Origin: Rallus limicola | Taxonomy: Eukaryota > Chordata > Aves > Gruiformes > Rallidae | Direction of reading: 5' to 3' | DNA: 64,000 nucleotides | Assembly: GCA_022605955.1 (NCBI GenBank) | Contig: JAKCOZ010000015.1 | Coordinates: 3,539,287-3,603,286, forward strand | Part shown: piece after piece, positions 21,235-33,718 of the stretch | Position numbering within the stretch: the first letter of the stretch is position 1 | Layout of the letters: each line of letters begins with the position of its first letter | Notes under the pieces: generated by a model | Database searches by the model: none | Told to the model about the DNA's origin: nothing | The model's input: the letters and a program-made list of their open reading frames with translations, nothing else | Program-made: the position numbers and the translations under genes

Positions 21235-22740
21235 CTGCCCCTGCCAGGATGCAGTGTGGAGGCTGTGCTGGCAGCTGTGGTCAGAAGCCATCAATGGGAA
21301 GGCCATGGTGCCCATCACCCTGGGGCCTGGGGGCACCCACTAACCTGCTGACAGCCTCATCCTGCTCCTCCCACAGCACCAAGCCTTCGAAGCAATTAGC
21401 AATTCTGAACTACAAAACATTGTCCCAGTGGGATAATAAACTCCAACATCTGTCAGAAGAGCTAGTGCCTACCAAATTGCCAAGAGAAATGTTTTTCTTC
21501 TCATTTGATTCCCAGCTAAATTGAAAACAACCCCAGAAACTATCCAGTGGCACCGGCTCCCCATCCATCTCTGTGAGCTTGCAAGCTGTTTGCCATTGCA
21601 GGAGAAGCATCCCAGCCATGCAGCCATCACTCACTCAAATTAACAAATCATTTTATTTAGATATGAAGAGAAGCTGTAATTGACTGATGGTATGCTCCCA
21701 TATGGCACTATACACTGGAGAAGTAGTAAAATACTCAGTGCTATTAGCCCCTTGGAGCATGCACTTGTTGCAGCTCCCAGAGAGGGACAAGCTGGGGGGA
21801 GTGGCTGTGGGGGGAAGTGGATATCTGCCAGCCACCCCTCCCTACTCCAAAACATCTCCCAAAGTGCATGGGAAGGGGATGGTCTCCTGCCCTCCCAGAC
21901 CAAGCAGCATGGACTGCCCAGGATGAGCTGTAGTTCTGTATATATAGCACAGCACCAGGGGAAAAAAGGGAGGAGGAGCCTTATTTTACAGGTGGAGAAG
22001 CCATAACTCATGCTCAGGCATCAAGAGAGCGTTCAGCATCTCTGCAGGTGCTGCTCTGGTAGGGACTGGCACAGGAGCTGCAGGCTGGGCCCTGCCCTGT
22101 CCCATCACCCCATCCAAGGGTGAAGCAGGCAGCTCGCCTGAGCATCAGTGGTCTCCAGGGTCCACACAGGGACATGTGGGATGAGAAGGGCCAGCAACCA
22201 CCTAAATCCTGACTGTCCCTTCTCCAGCTGCTGCCAACAGCCAGCATCAGTCTGGCCTTTTGAGAAGAGCAAAACCAAATCTGGGTGCTTCATCAGGGAC
22301 ACTTGCTTGGATAGGTTGTTCTATTTGAATGCTCCAGGGACAAAACAAAGACCTGCTGTCTCTGCCATGCCTGGTAAGATCCAGAAAAGGTTCTTCTCTT
22401 CAAACTACTTCCCACCTACTCACATCATGCTTGTGGCACATCAGGGTGTGCAGCACCCAAAATCCCCACTGCTGCTGCAGCCCCCAAGGCTCTCTGCTCC
22501 CTCAGACAGGGGCTGGGTTTGCAGCACAGGACATGAGGTGTTGCCAAAACCCAAAAAGCAAGTGGTGATACCAGCCACAATCTCTACAGAACTCTACATG
22601 CCAAGGGGGTATCTCACCTTCCTGCACCACAGCACACTGAGAGCCACAGCAAGGTGACCCAAATATCATGATGGCTCAAACACAGCACAACACCAGCCAA
22701 CAGAATCCTCCAAACCCATCTGAGAGATGGCATGCTGGCA
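21235..22740. other. Unique non-coding sequence (1.5 kb)
   Basis: No gene or repeat was recognised. Composition turns AT-rich at 21380-21530 and 21640-21740. Confidence 0.5.
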
Positions 22741-23430
22741 ATAGAACCACAGAATGGTCTGGGTTGGAAGGGACCCCAAGGATCACAGAGCTCCAACCCC
22801 CTGCCACAGGCAGGGACACCAACCTCCAGGCCTGGAGCTACACAAGGTTGCCCAGAGCCCCAGCCAACCTGGCCTTGAACACCCCCAGACATGGGGCACC
22901 CACCCCCTCTCTGGGCAGCCTGTTCCAGCCCCTCACCACTCTCTCTGCACAGAACTTCCCCCTAAGACCTAATCTAACCCTTCCCTCCTTTAGCTTCACT
23001 CCATCCCCCTTGTCCTGCCAGTCTCTGCCCTTTGAACAAGCTGATTCCCCTCCTGTGTCTCTGCCCCCTTCAGGGACTGGCAGGCTGCAATGAGGTCCCC
23101 CCACAGCCTTCTCTTCTCCAGGCTGACCCAGCCCAGCTCCCTCAGCCTCTCTCCGTAGGGGAGCTGCTCCAGCCCTCTGAGCATCTCTGTGGCTCCTCTG
23201 ACCCCTCTCCAACAGCCCCACATCTTTCTTGTGTTGGGGCCCCAGCTCTGGACACAGGACTCCAGCTGGGGCCTCCTGAGGGCAGAGCAGAGAGGGACAA
23301 TCCCCTCCCTGTCCCTGCTGCCACCCCTCTGCTGATGGAGCCCAGGATCCCATCGCCCTTCCAAGCTGCAAGAGCCACTGCTGGGTCCCATTAAGTTTCT
23401 CATCTACCAGAATCCCCAAGTCCTTCTCAA
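22741..23430 (-). mobile_element. CR1 LINE, group C, 690 bp
   Basis: This minus-strand copy's tail (ATAGAACCACAGAATGG) is at 22741. It reaches upstream to 'EKDLGILVDEKLNGTQQWLL', the region just after the polymerase domain. ORF2 ends at 'GRTRGME' and continues out of frame as 'LGLRGKFCAERVVRGWNRLP', matching 9223, 20644 and 47598. Confidence 0.95.
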
Positions 23431-23718
23431 TATGTCCACATTAGAAAGAAGCAGCAAGGAGAGGCTGATTTGGAGCCCTGCACCTTTATTCATGTTGTCA
23501 GTACCAGTTTTTGCCAACCACACACAATGCTGGGCGAGATACCTCTCCTTCCTCAAGATGTCAGAGTCATTCTGACTGTGTGGTTGGAAGCATTTCATCA
23601 ACACCACTGCCTCCAGTGCCTGCCAGCCCCGGGACAGCAACGGCTAGCACAGCCTGGCCTGGTCCTGCAGCTATCCAGCACGGGATGGAGATGGGCAGAG
23701 CGGGAGGGAGACGCCTGC

Positions 23719-24373
23719 TGTTGATGACAGGGTGGCCATGAGCCAGCAGTGTGCACCGGTGGTTAAGAGAGCAAATGGGATCTTGGGGGTCATCAGGAGG
23801 AGTGTGGCCAGCAGGTCACAGGAGGGGATCCTCCCCCTCTGCTCTGCCCTGCTCAGGCCCCACCTGGAGTGTTGTGTCCAGTGCTGGGCTCCCTGGGATC
23901 AAAAGGACAGGGATCTCCTGGAGAGAGTCCAGAGAAGGGCAACGAAGATGATTAGGGGCCTGGAACATCTCCCCTGTGAGGAAAGGCTGAGTGAGCTGGG
24001 GCTGTTCAGCCTGGAGAAGAGAAGACTTAGGGGGGACCTAATTAGTGTTTATAAATATCTTAGACTTGGGATGCAGGGGGAATTGGCCAGCCCCTTTTCA
24101 GTGTCTGTGGGGACAGGACATGGGGCAATGGCTGCAAGTTGGAGCAGAGGAAGTTCCCCAGCAGCATGGGGAAGAACTTTTCCCCAGTGAGGGTGAGGGA
24201 GCCCTGGGCCAGGCTGCCCAGGGGGGTGTGGAGTCTCCATCTCTGGAGAGATTCAAGTCTCCTCTGGATGCCTGTCTATGCAATATGAGATAGGGAGCTG
24301 CTTTGGCAGGGGAGTTGGACCCAATGATCTCTTGAGGTCCCTTCCAACCCCTAAGATTCTGTGATTCTGTGAT
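23719..24373 (+). mobile_element. CR1 LINE, group B, 655 bp
   Basis: This plus-strand copy has an open frame of 152 codons (23732-24190) covering '[17 protein letters not shown]', '[18 protein letters not shown]' and '[18 protein letters not shown]'. It stops at 'AAWGRTFPQ'. It carries the '[13 protein letters not shown]' variant shared with 58834-59801. The tail is CTAAGATTCTGTGATTCTGTG. Confidence 0.96.
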
Positions 24374-25607
24374 CCCTCTGCATCCTGGTGCCCTCACTGC
24401 CATCCGCAGGGACCTCTAGTTTCCAGACAGAGGAAGGACATGAGAAGGGGAATCCTTTTCGACTCTCTGCAGCAGAGGGAGGGTAAAAACCAGGCCAGGA
24501 AGGTCTGAAATGCTCTGCAGTGTGTCACTGCCCTCTGGCACAAGCCTCTGCCAGGTCTGGCTCTCCTGCAGTGCCAAGCCCCAGCCGGCTGCAGACACGC
24601 AAGCGTGCAAGATGTGACGCTGCCCAATGGTGAGAAACACCCCAGAGCCCCTCATCCCCATGGGTGACAGCACAGTGGGGAAAGGGGGAAGGGACCAGGG
24701 TTTGGGTTTGGGCTTGGTTTCCACTTCTGAAATCCACAGAAGTTGTTTGCAAGGGCTGCTGCTCCTGAGCAGACAGGAAGCTGCAGGGAAGCTCACCCTC
24801 AGCATGGCTGGGTGTCTCTGGGAGCCAGGTGACATTTTGAGACCTTTGCAGTAAATAAATGAGGCAGTGAGTTGACCTCCTGGAAATTATCCTGGATTTC
24901 TTCATCTCCCCCCCCTGCTGCTCTGCCACCACCAAAGTGGCTGTTTTACAGAGCTGGGAGCCTCCAGCAGCACCAACCCAGATACTCTGACCCAGGGTGA
25001 GCTTCTAGGGAGTCTTCTGTGAGCAGGTCCTCCCCGCAGCAGGACCAGCACAGCCAGACCTCCTCTGACCTGACCCAGCTCAGAGCAGGGCCAGAAAGGC
25101 CAAACAGAAAATAACCAAAAGCAAAAACCCCAGCAGACAATCCTGGGAGAGACCAGCACCGCCTCCAAACCAGACACAATGCCGCTGGGTCCATCTATGT
25201 GGTGCTCTCCAGCTCAAAGAGAAGGTAGGGGCTTGAGGCAGGAATTATGGAGTGAAATTCCCTGGCCTGCGTTAGGCAGGAGGTCAGAACTGATGGCTGC
25301 AGCTGTCCCTCCTGGCCTTCACATCTAGGAACCTCTGAGGATTGGGAAAGAGACAGAAGCTGTTGGCTGAGCACTGCTCCTCAAGGTTATAAAGGGATGG
25401 AGGGGTGCTGAGCAGAGGACAGACACCGCCTGGGCACACTGAGTGAGCTCTCAGAGAGCTCTTGCAGTAGGTTTGTGGGCCAGCAGAGCCTGGTGGTACT
25501 GAGAGGAAAAGAAACCATGAAGAACAGACAAAGCCTTGGCCAGCCCAAGGGTCTCCAAGGTGTCCTGGCTCAACCCTGCAGGCAGACAAGACAAGAACAG
25601 AGTTGTT
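24374..25607. other. Unique non-coding sequence
   Basis: No gene or repeat was recognised in this 1.2-kb stretch. Confidence 0.5.
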
Positions 25608-25743
25608 GGCTTGCTCCACCCCTCAGTGGGATGGGGGAAGAGAACAACCAACACATGAGTGTGTTATGGACATCATTCTCATCCTAAATCCAAACAGCTG
25701 GACCAGGAAGAAAATTAACTCTATCCCTGCCAAACCCAGGACA
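25608..25743 (-). mobile_element. Avian ERV LTR fragment, internally deleted
   Basis: Plus-strand reading shows CCTCAGTGGGATGGGGGAAG near 25622, then AGTGTGTTATGGACATCATT and CTCATCCTAAATCC, ending GGAAGAAAATTAACTCTATC...CCCAGGACA. These blocks occur in the same order in the avian LTR family that also supplies 28764-29333, with the middle of the LTR missing here. By convention the family reads TGTCCTGG...GAGTTAATTTTC, so the element lies on the minus strand. The left boundary is uncertain. Confidence 0.6.
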
Positions 25744-26026
25744 TGAGGGTTCAGAGCAAAGCTGTGAGCACACCCCAGCCCCCATCCCAGGTTTGCTCTG
25801 GGATGCTCTGCACGCCTCTGACCATGCTTCAGCATGAGGACAGCATCTCTCCTAAAGCCTGCTCACTTAGAAACCCTGCAGATTAATGACCAGAAGAAGG
25901 AGTCTATCTGGGAGATAAAAGCATTATGTTAAAAGCATGACAGCAATTACGTTAGTATTAGTCACAAAACAACGCACACTTGGGGAGATTTGGAGTTGTG
26001 CTTCTCATCTATTTGCTTTGCTTTCC

Positions 26027-26080
26027 CCCTTCCCACAGAGCTTTGGTGCTCCTCCCTTCTCACAGAGCTTTGGTGCTCCC
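26027..26080. repeat. 27-bp tandem duplication
   Basis: CACAGAGCTTTGGTGCTC with its flanking CCCTTC/CTCCCTTCT occurs twice in direct succession. Confidence 0.9.
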
Positions 26081-26789
26081 ATGCTCCCTGGAATGGAGCT
26101 CCCTGGCCCAGCATGGAGCAGGGCATCATGGTCAAGGAGCACCAACAGCCACTAAGGGAAGGTGCTGGCACAGCGTTTATCGTTCCCCACCTCTCTCACT
26201 GAGCACCCAGCTCCTCCCTGTGAAGGTCACAGCCCAGCACACCACCATGAAGCCAGGAAGGCAGGAGCACCAATGACCTTTTTGCCCTGAGATGCAGCCC
26301 GTGCTTTCCCACCCCTGCAGGGATGCTGGGTGCTGCCCTAGTGACCACCTCTATCTCCTTGAGTGAGGACTCCTGCCCAGAGATACCTCCTGGGAGCTCG
26401 ACTCCCTCCACACTCCCACTGTCCTGTGACTGTAACCCTCACACCTGTCCTGTACCAGGATTCTAGGGCCACCAGCCATCCTCACCCCAGCAGGACTCAG
26501 CCATGCTGCTATCCCAGCCCTGTGCTGCCCGTGCTCAGCTCCCTGGTATTCAGCTCCTCTATGCTGCAGGCTGCCAACCCGCTGCTCCATTTGTGCAGTG
26601 TACACAAAATTCCCTAACAGAGCAGCAATGAACCAGTCCCAACCAGCCCAGTACCATTCCCCCAAGTGCTGCCACCAGGGATGTCCAGGGAAGGTCATAT
26701 GGCTGTGGGAGCACCCGCTGATGCTCCTGCATCCTCTGGACCTCCAGCATCCCGTGATGCAGAGATTTAGCTCATCGCTGGCAGTGCCA

Positions 26790-27000
26790 GCAACACTCTC
26801 AATGGTATTTTCCTCTTACAAATTTGTCTAATTACTTCTGGAAGCTTTCTAAACTCATCTGGCAGCCAGTTCCACCGTTCTTCCTCCTGCCATAGAGGAG
26901 CCACCACGTGTTTGCTCTGCTCCTGCCATTTATTAATTTAATTTGATGCCCCTTCAGCTCGTTAGCAGAAACAAAGAGAAGTCATTTCCTACTGACCTCC
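26790..27000. mobile_element. Probable ancient LINE-related repeat remnant
   Basis: The series 'AACTCATCTGGCAGCCAGTTCCAC', 'TATTAATTTAATTTGATGCCCC' (split here by mismatches) and 'AAGTCATTTCCTACTGAC' resembles an old, widespread amniote LINE-derived segment I have seen in many loci. The family name and orientation are not certain. A related but weaker match is at 59900-60015. Confidence 0.4.
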
Positions 27001-28763
27001 CAGCGCCCACCCCTGCCTGTGCTCCCCTGGTTACATCTCTGCAGCTTTCCAGCATCACACAGGTTGCCAAACTCATAGGAAGGTTTGCTGTGGTGTTCCC
27101 AGGCTAGATCCAAAGACACAACGGCACTGATCCTTCAGGGAACTCAACAGCACCAAGAAAACTTAGTCCATAGCCTTTAATCTCTCTTTTAGCCAATTAT
27201 TCATCATCCTTCTTATTCCAAAGCAGGTTAGTGGTTTAAAAGCCTGTGCTGAGGGACCTTAGCACAGTGCTCTCGACACCCCAAGCAGAACTACCTCACC
27301 CAGAGTATTCATCTCCCCCCAAAAACTGCTGGCTACAAACGCTGTGCAAACCACTCCTTGCTGGACCCTGCTTGCACACGTGTCTGCTGACGTGCCTGTC
27401 ACAGCAGGCGGTGACATCGCTTCCCTGGTGACCCCAGCTCCAGCCCGAGGCAGAGACCCCGTCACCAGAGATTCCCATTGCCAGAGCGCGGAAAATTCAG
27501 AGCAGAGAGGAAGGGAGGGAGATGCAGAGCCTCCAAGAGTGAGGTTTTGGGGGTGCTGCCACCATGCCACAAGCGTGAGCCCCCCCCTAGTCCTGCAAGC
27601 CACCTCAGCTGAGAGAAAGGGGAAGGGTGAGCCAGTGGCAAAGCGGGGGCCCCTCATCCCACCCCACCCCACCCTGCGGCAGGCAGCGCCCGTGCGAGGA
27701 TGTGCTGTCCACACATTTGCTCGCTGTCAGTGATCTCCAAGGTGACAGTGACTTTAAGGGAAAGCAGCCATCAGGTCTTGTGGCAGACCCAGATGTCAGG
27801 GCAGGGAGCAGGTACACTGTGGGAGTCAGGCCCTGATGGCTGCGAACGAGCTGCCGGGCTCCTCTCGCTGCTCCCTCTTCTCTGCCAGCTAATTACTGGA
27901 TTGTCAGGGACACTGATGCATGCTCCACTCCTGGCAGTTCAATTGCCCTCTCTGCTCCAGACACCTTATCAATATAGATGCAACTATATTTTCCCTGAAA
28001 CCTCATGGAGGTGCAAAGAGCTGCCCATGGGAGATGGATGTTGCTCCCAGCATGCCACCCAGGCAAAGGATGCAGCCAACAAACCATGGTTGGTAGGAGC
28101 CATCCAGGAGATCTGCTTGGGTTTTTGAGGGTTACTGCAGGCACGTGAGACAAGATGGAGAAATGCACTTCAGGAAGAACAGAGGGAGCAGGCGGAAAGC
28201 TGAAGGCAAACAGCAGAAGGCCTTGGCAAGGGGGTATTTTGAAGCAAAGAAGAGTCAATTTCTAAAGAGAGAAGAGAAAAAAATGCCATCACAGCAGCCT
28301 AGCAGGAGAGTGGATCCATGGGGGATGGCTTGGAGAGCTGGGAGAAGCATGGGAAGAGCATGGGAGAGGGAAAACAGGCAAGTGAAAGGGTCCATGGACT
28401 AGCCTGCGATGCAAGAAAAGCTGATGGTGAAAACCATCTGTGACCAGAGGTTATGATGTTGTAAAGAGGAAAGGAGGAGGCAGAAACAACAGAAATACTG
28501 AGCAGAGGAAGAACAACCACAACCACCCCAGCTGCACGGGCACTGCGTAAGGCACAGCAAGCTGCCAGGGACGCAGAGGGGCAATCAGCTGTGGACAACC
28601 AGACCCACCCTCGTATGCCTGGAGCAGTACCCACCACCCACCTTCCCCAGGGAGAAGGTGGTGGCCCATGGCACTTGGGGATCCAGCGCTCAGCGTCCCT
28701 GGGGACGCTGCATGGCAATGCAAACAAAGTGCTTCACCTCAGCTGCTTCCCAGCCAAAAAGAC

Positions 28764-29333
28764 TGTCGTGGTTTCCCCCCAGCTGTGGGCTGAGATCCAC
28801 ACAGCTGCCTGCTCCTTAAAGCAAAAGAGCAGAGGAAGAGGGAAAGGGGGGGGAAACAAGGGAAGGGAAAAGGAAGGGGCAAATAACTCCAAACCCAAGA
28901 AACTAAGAGGCCCCTGGGTTGGGATAAGGAGAGTTTACTAAGAGAACAGAAAGATCAAATATAACAATGCTCACAGGACTTTAGAGCAAAAGAATATGAA
29001 ACTATTGATCCCCAATGCAGTTTCTCACCCAACCACACAGCTCAGGCCGCACCACCCAGAGCTGCCCCGGAACCCGACCGTCCCCCAAGCCCCTCGCGTC
29101 CCGGAACCGCCCCCCTTCTTCCTCCCCTCAGCCCCCGTTACCCTGGGCAGGACGTAATTGGCATGGAATACTCTCTCTGGCCCATCTGGGTCACCTGTCC
29201 TGGCTTTGACTGTCTGACTGCAACTAGAACCATCAGGGTGTTCTCAGCACTGCTTTCATTGTTAACTCCCAAACACAGCATCCCATCCGCTGCTACACAT
29301 GGAGTGAACTCCATCCTGACTGACACCAGGACA
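28764..29333 (-). mobile_element. Solo LTR of an avian endogenous retrovirus
   Basis: The 570-bp element begins TGTCGTGGTTTCCCCCCAGC and ends GACACCAGGACA on the plus strand, giving TG...CA termini. On the minus strand it reads TGTCCTGG...GATGGAGTTCACTCC, matching the common avian LTR form. Expected internal landmarks appear in order: GGGATAAGGAGAGTTTACTA (28921), a C-rich centre (29040-29140), GCATGGAATACTCTCTCTGG (29161) and ACCATCAGGGTGTTCTCAGC (29229). The TATA and poly(A) regions are degenerate. No internal viral genes, second LTR or clear target-site duplication is visible (left flank AAAAAGAC, right flank TTATCCAC). It looks old, or its ends have been altered. Confidence 0.85.
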
Positions 29334-30448
29334 TTATCCACTGCCTCAGCGAAGTCCCAGAAGCTTATCACTGCAGTGATGATCAAGATGTGCTATGAAG
29401 ACATCTCTCCCCGAACCCAAGTGTCTGGCACACATCACTCCCAAGCCTTTACCCGATACCACATCATTAGAGAGAGCTCCAGCTGCAGCAAAACTGCCCT
29501 TAGCCAGAGTGCAGCACGAGGTCAGAGCCAAGACATGAACTTCACCAAAGTTCAGAACTCAGCGTGAGAAAACAACACATCTGATGTGTTTTCAGGGCAA
29601 CACTCAGGCTGCAGGAAAACTTCCCAGCCTTCCCTAAAGAGCTGGGTAGATTTAAAGTGCAGGGCCCCTGATTTGAGAGCTGCAGTTTGAGGCATGCTAA
29701 GTGTGTCCCCTAAGAACATAAACCCAGAGCTCCTCATCTTGCATAATTCTCCCTTCCCACAACTCAACCTCCCAGAAAATCTTCACATGAAATACATATG
29801 AAACAGGAGCAAGAAGTCACCTAAGAAACATTTTTAATTTATGAACTGTCAGACAAAAAAGTCTCAGAATTAGAAGATAAGGGGGTTTAGGAGATAAAGG
29901 GCTCTGAATCTGACACCCTCTGCAGCTGGGAAGTATCCATGTGATGCCTTTCTGAAATATGGATTTTTCCCTACCGTGCCAGAAAGCAGGAGCGATGGGT
30001 TGGGAGGCACAGACAGATGTGCTCCAAGCCAGAAGACAGATGTGCTCCCAGACAGAAGTATGGCAGGAGTTTACAACTGCAGTACTTATTTAAAAGGCAG
30101 CAATGCATTATCCCTTGAGGGGAAAAAAAAAAAGAATTTAAATAGTTTAAGAAAAGAAAACAGGATGATTAATTAAACTTGCTATTTCTAGAAAAGGACC
30201 TGCCAGAGCAGATGCGTTCTGGTTGTTCCCTGGGGATGGTTTACAAAGATGGAGCCCTGTGGCTCTTCGTTCCCCAAAGCTCTGTGTTACCAGCGACTCA
30301 CACCATGGCTGCACGTTCACTTCATTTTAAGTTGTTGATTAGCGTGTGGCTCTGTGTGGAAGGGCCCTGAGCTACCTTACAGAGAGGACTGCCCAGATAG
30401 GCTCAGGGTCCAGGGCTGCTGGTGCCCATGTGCAGCGCTGGTTCAGTG
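29334..30448. other. Unique non-coding sequence
   Basis: No gene was recognised. It is moderately AT-rich at 29790-29900 and 30080-30180. A short direct duplication (GACAGATGTGCTCC, at 30012 and 30035) is present. Confidence 0.5.
30012..30057. repeat. Direct duplication, about 23 bp
   Basis: GACAGATGTGCTCCAAGCCAG and GACAGATGTGCTCCCAGACAG are adjacent and separated only by AA. Confidence 0.8.
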
Positions 30449-31150
30449 GCCACAGGCTGGGGGTGAGCTGCTGGAGAGGAGCTCTGCAGAGAAGGACCTG
30501 GGGGTGCTGGTAGATGACAGGGTGGCCATGAGCCAGCAGTGTGCCTTGGGGGCTGAGAGAGACAATGGGATCCTGGGGGGCATCAGGAGGAGTGTGGCCA
30601 GCAGGTCACAGGAGGGGATCCTCCCCCTCTGCTCTGCCCTGCTCAGGCCCCACCTGGAGTGTTGTGTCCAGTGCTGGGCTCCCTGGGAGAAAAAGGACAG
30701 GGATCTCCTGGAGAGAGTCCAGAGGAGGGACACAAAGATGCTGAAGGGCCTGGAGCATCTCCCCTGTGAGGAAAGGCTGAGGGAGCTGGGGCTGTTCAGC
30801 CTGGAGAAGAGAAGACTAAGGGGGGACCTGATGAATGTTGATCACTCTCTGAAGGATGGGATGCAGGGGAAATGAGCAGCCCCTTTTCAGTGTCTGTGGG
30901 GACAGGACAAGGGGCAATGGCTGCAAGTTGGAGCAGAGGAAGTTCCCCACCAGCATGGGGAAGAACTTTTCCCCAGTGAGGGTGAGGGAGCCCTGGGCCA
31001 GGCTGCCCAGGGGGGTGTGGAGTCTCCATCTCTGGAGAGATTCCAGCCCCGTCTGGACGCCGCCCTGTGCACTATGAGCTGGGAGCTGCTTTGGCAGGGG
31101 GTTGGACCCCAGGAGCTCTCCAGGGCCCTTGCAACCCCTATGATTCTATG
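30449..31150 (+). mobile_element. CR1 LINE, group B, 700 bp
   Basis: This plus-strand copy starts at GCTGGGGGTGAGCTGCTGG ('[20 protein letters not shown]') and runs through '[17 protein letters not shown]' to a tail of CCCCTATGATTCTATG. One base is lost relative to sisters near 30870 (AGGGGAAATGAG), so this copy's frame stops at 'DGMQGK', earlier than the group B norm. A further TCTATGATTCTGTGG lies at 31175, separated from the tail by ~25 bp of unrelated sequence. Confidence 0.95.
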
Positions 31151-31745
31151 TAAGGCATACAGGATGTAATCCTTTCTATGATTCTGTGGTTTTCTGTCTC
31201 TTCCATCCCCAGCCTCTAAACAAACCCAGAACCTCTGCGAGGTCCCATTCTGAGAGCAGCACAGGAGCACGAGAGCAGCTCCAGCATGAGAGGCTCTTGC
31301 AGAGCAGGAGAGGCTTGAAAAGCGATTCAGGGAAAGGGAATCACCCAGGTGGGGTCAGGTGGGAAAAGACTGTCACCAACCCCTGTTGTGGGAAGGACAG
31401 TCAGTATACAACAACTCTGCTCTTCGATCTCGGGTCAGAGCCACCCATGGAAACAGTATCAGAGCTCAAACGGGCAGCAGCCACAGCAGGAACCAAAACA
31501 GCCAGCTGAAAATCTATTAGAAACCCCCAAAACAAGAAAAAAACCCCACCCCAGCACATGTGTTTCCTGCTTGCAGCCACCCTTCCTGGCCTCTCACAGG
31601 AACGTGGTGCTTTAGAGGTGGCACGCAGGGCAGCAGTCACAAACTGATAATGGACAAATTGTCACTTAAGTGGGATTACCGCTGCCTCCTCCAGCAGCTT
31701 CTTCGCTCCCCCCTCTCCCTCACCCTCCCTTCTCCTCCAAAAGTC

Positions 31746-31768
31746 GGGGGGGGGGGGGGGGGAGGGGG
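31746..31768 (+). repeat. Poly-G tract (G17-A-G5)
   Basis: Seventeen G residues, one A, then five G. It can form G-quadruplex structures on the plus strand by simple motif rules. Confidence 0.9.
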
Positions 31769-31905
31769 AAATGACAGATGCAATATTTTACAAAATGAGA
31801 TAATTATATAGCAGCCACATGGGGAGATTAGATTAGCAAGAGATTTCAATGCAAGGATGTTTAATAAGAACGAGACACAGGTACATGGCAACGCAGACAG
31901 CAAAA

Positions 31906-31929
31906 GGTCATCATCATCATCACCACCAC
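31906..31929. repeat. (CAT)n/(CAC)n microsatellite
   Basis: Four CAT units pass into three CAC units. Confidence 0.85.
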
Positions 31930-33238
31930 GTTGAGATTATGAAACAAAACACTTATGACCTACACAGGCTCTGATGCTTGCTGCAGTAATTCTATTGTTG
32001 CAGCAACGCAAATAGGATTATTATGAACAGGAGATGTAGAACTGCACCCAGCCAAGAAGAATTAAAAAATAACACTACAGTGACTACAGCAAAGGAATTC
32101 AGGCACAGGGCAGGAACTCGATCCCATTTCCAGCCCACCCAGTAAGATCTGTGTGCTCTGCTTCCAGGCCAAGTCCCATGGGAACAGTCAGGAGCTTGGG
32201 ACCCAGGTGCTGCTCACTGGTGGTTAAACAGTGCTGCGGTGGGATAAGAGGGCTGGAGCCCATGGGCAGCCCTGACCAACCTCTGCCAGCACAGCACACC
32301 CTGCTTTCTGCCTTGGGCTAGAGCATCCCCTCGAGGACACGCGCTCTGCTGCCAGTGGAGGAGGCCCTGCGTAGGCAAGGCCTTCATTTGTCAACGTCTT
32401 GGCCTTTGTTAGACTAATGTAAATCCATTTTTATGGATTACCATCTTAGGGCTGTTGAGAAATCCCTTCCATGTTATCTTAAGTGCGAGAGGGGGAGTGG
32501 GGAGGGGTCCGGCCGAGTCCCTCCCGGCAGCGTGGCGGAGCTGACATGACAGCCGAGCCGCTCCGAGGGATCTGATACAGACACAGAGATATATCACACA
32601 GATGAAGGGATAATTTCACAGCGATTAAGCCACACTCTGTAGGAGCCTTCATTAAAGTCTGCTGGGGAGAAGTAGCGAGCCCTCTTTGTTTTTTTTCTTC
32701 AGAGAGCAGATATTAACTCTCCAGGCATGTTCCCCTTGTAAAGAGCGACCATCCCTGCAGGAACATCTCAGGCCCTTTGCCAGCCTCTGGCTGTTCTCAA
32801 GCTGTGAGCCCCTGGCTTGCCACAGCTGCTGAGCTGTGATGGGGGTGATGCTGCAAGGGCTTGGCCCTGCTGAGGAGTGGGGTTCAGCTCCCCTGCTTGG
32901 AGCCACAGGGACTATGAAAAGAGTCTGGAACGAGATGCTAAACCTCAGCCTGAGATGCAGGACTCAGGCCAGCTGATCCCACTCCCTGCTGTGGGGCTCC
33001 AGGCGTGAAACCTTGCAGCTTGCAGCTACCAAGTCTTATGCTGCTCACACTGTGCTGTCCTGGATATGAAATACCAATGCTTGGTAGCTACCTAAAACCT
33101 GGAAGAAATAACCCTCCTGTGCACTTCCACTGCTCACCAGTGCTGCCTCAGCAAGCTTCACCACAGGAAAACATTCTGTTTGATTGACACCACAGAAACA
33201 CCCATTGCTACGTGTTTTGTACAAAAACATCAGTAGAA

Positions 33239-33718
33239 CTGTTGGAGAGGGTTCAGAGGAGCCACAAAGATGCTCAGAGGGCTGGAGCAGCTCCCCTATG
33301 AAGAGAGGCTGGGGGGACTAGGCTAGTTCAGCCTGGAGAAGAGAAGGCTGTGGGGGGACCTCATTGCAGCCTGCCAGTCCCTGAAGGGAGCAGAGACACA
33401 GGAGGGGAATCAGCTTGTTCAAAGGGTAGAGAATGGCAGGACAAGGGGGATGGAGTGAAGCTGAAGGAGGGAAGGTTTAGATTAGATCTTAGGGGGAAGT
33501 TCTTTGCAGAGAGAGTGGTGAGGGGCTGGAAGGGGCTGCCCAGAGAGGGGGTGGGTGCCCCGTGTCTGGGGGTGTTGAAGGCCAGGTTGGCTGGGGCCCT
33601 GGGCAACCTTGTGTAGCTCCAGGCCTGGAGGTTGGTGTCCCTGCCTGTGGCAGGGGGGTTGGAGCTCTGTGACCCTTGGGGTTCCTTCCAACCCAGACCA
33701 GTCTATGGATTCTGTGAT
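33239..33718 (+). mobile_element. CR1 LINE, group C, 480 bp
   Basis: This plus-strand copy starts at CTGTTGGAGAGGGTTCAGAG and ends with CCAGTCTATGGATTCTGTG. It keeps the group C frame break after 'GRMALEE'-equivalent sequence, with the C-terminal 'LDLRGKFFAERVVRGWKGLP' in another frame. Its 3' 132 bp lie inside the inverted duplication shared with 859-1420. Confidence 0.95.

Larger units (their letters stand above)
25744..28763. other. Unique non-coding sequence (3.0 kb)
   Basis: It contains a 27-bp tandem duplication and a probable ancient repeat (listed separately). No exon was recognised. 27600-27720 is GC-rich. Confidence 0.5.
31151..33238. other. Unique non-coding sequence (2.1 kb)
   Basis: It holds a G17 run, a short CAT/CAC microsatellite (31906-31929) and a small CpG-rich cluster at 32490-32570. 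32400-32470 and 32570-32650 are AT-rich. No exon was recognised. Confidence 0.5.

Noticed and set aside
23732..24190. Intact host gene with reverse transcriptase-like sequence
   Set aside because: It is the C-terminal part of CR1 ORF2 within a truncated LINE with a CR1 3' tail; the same applies to frames at 57596-58036 and 61026-61616.
29138..29567. Open frames near 29.2 kb as host exons
   Set aside because: They lie largely inside the ERV LTR.
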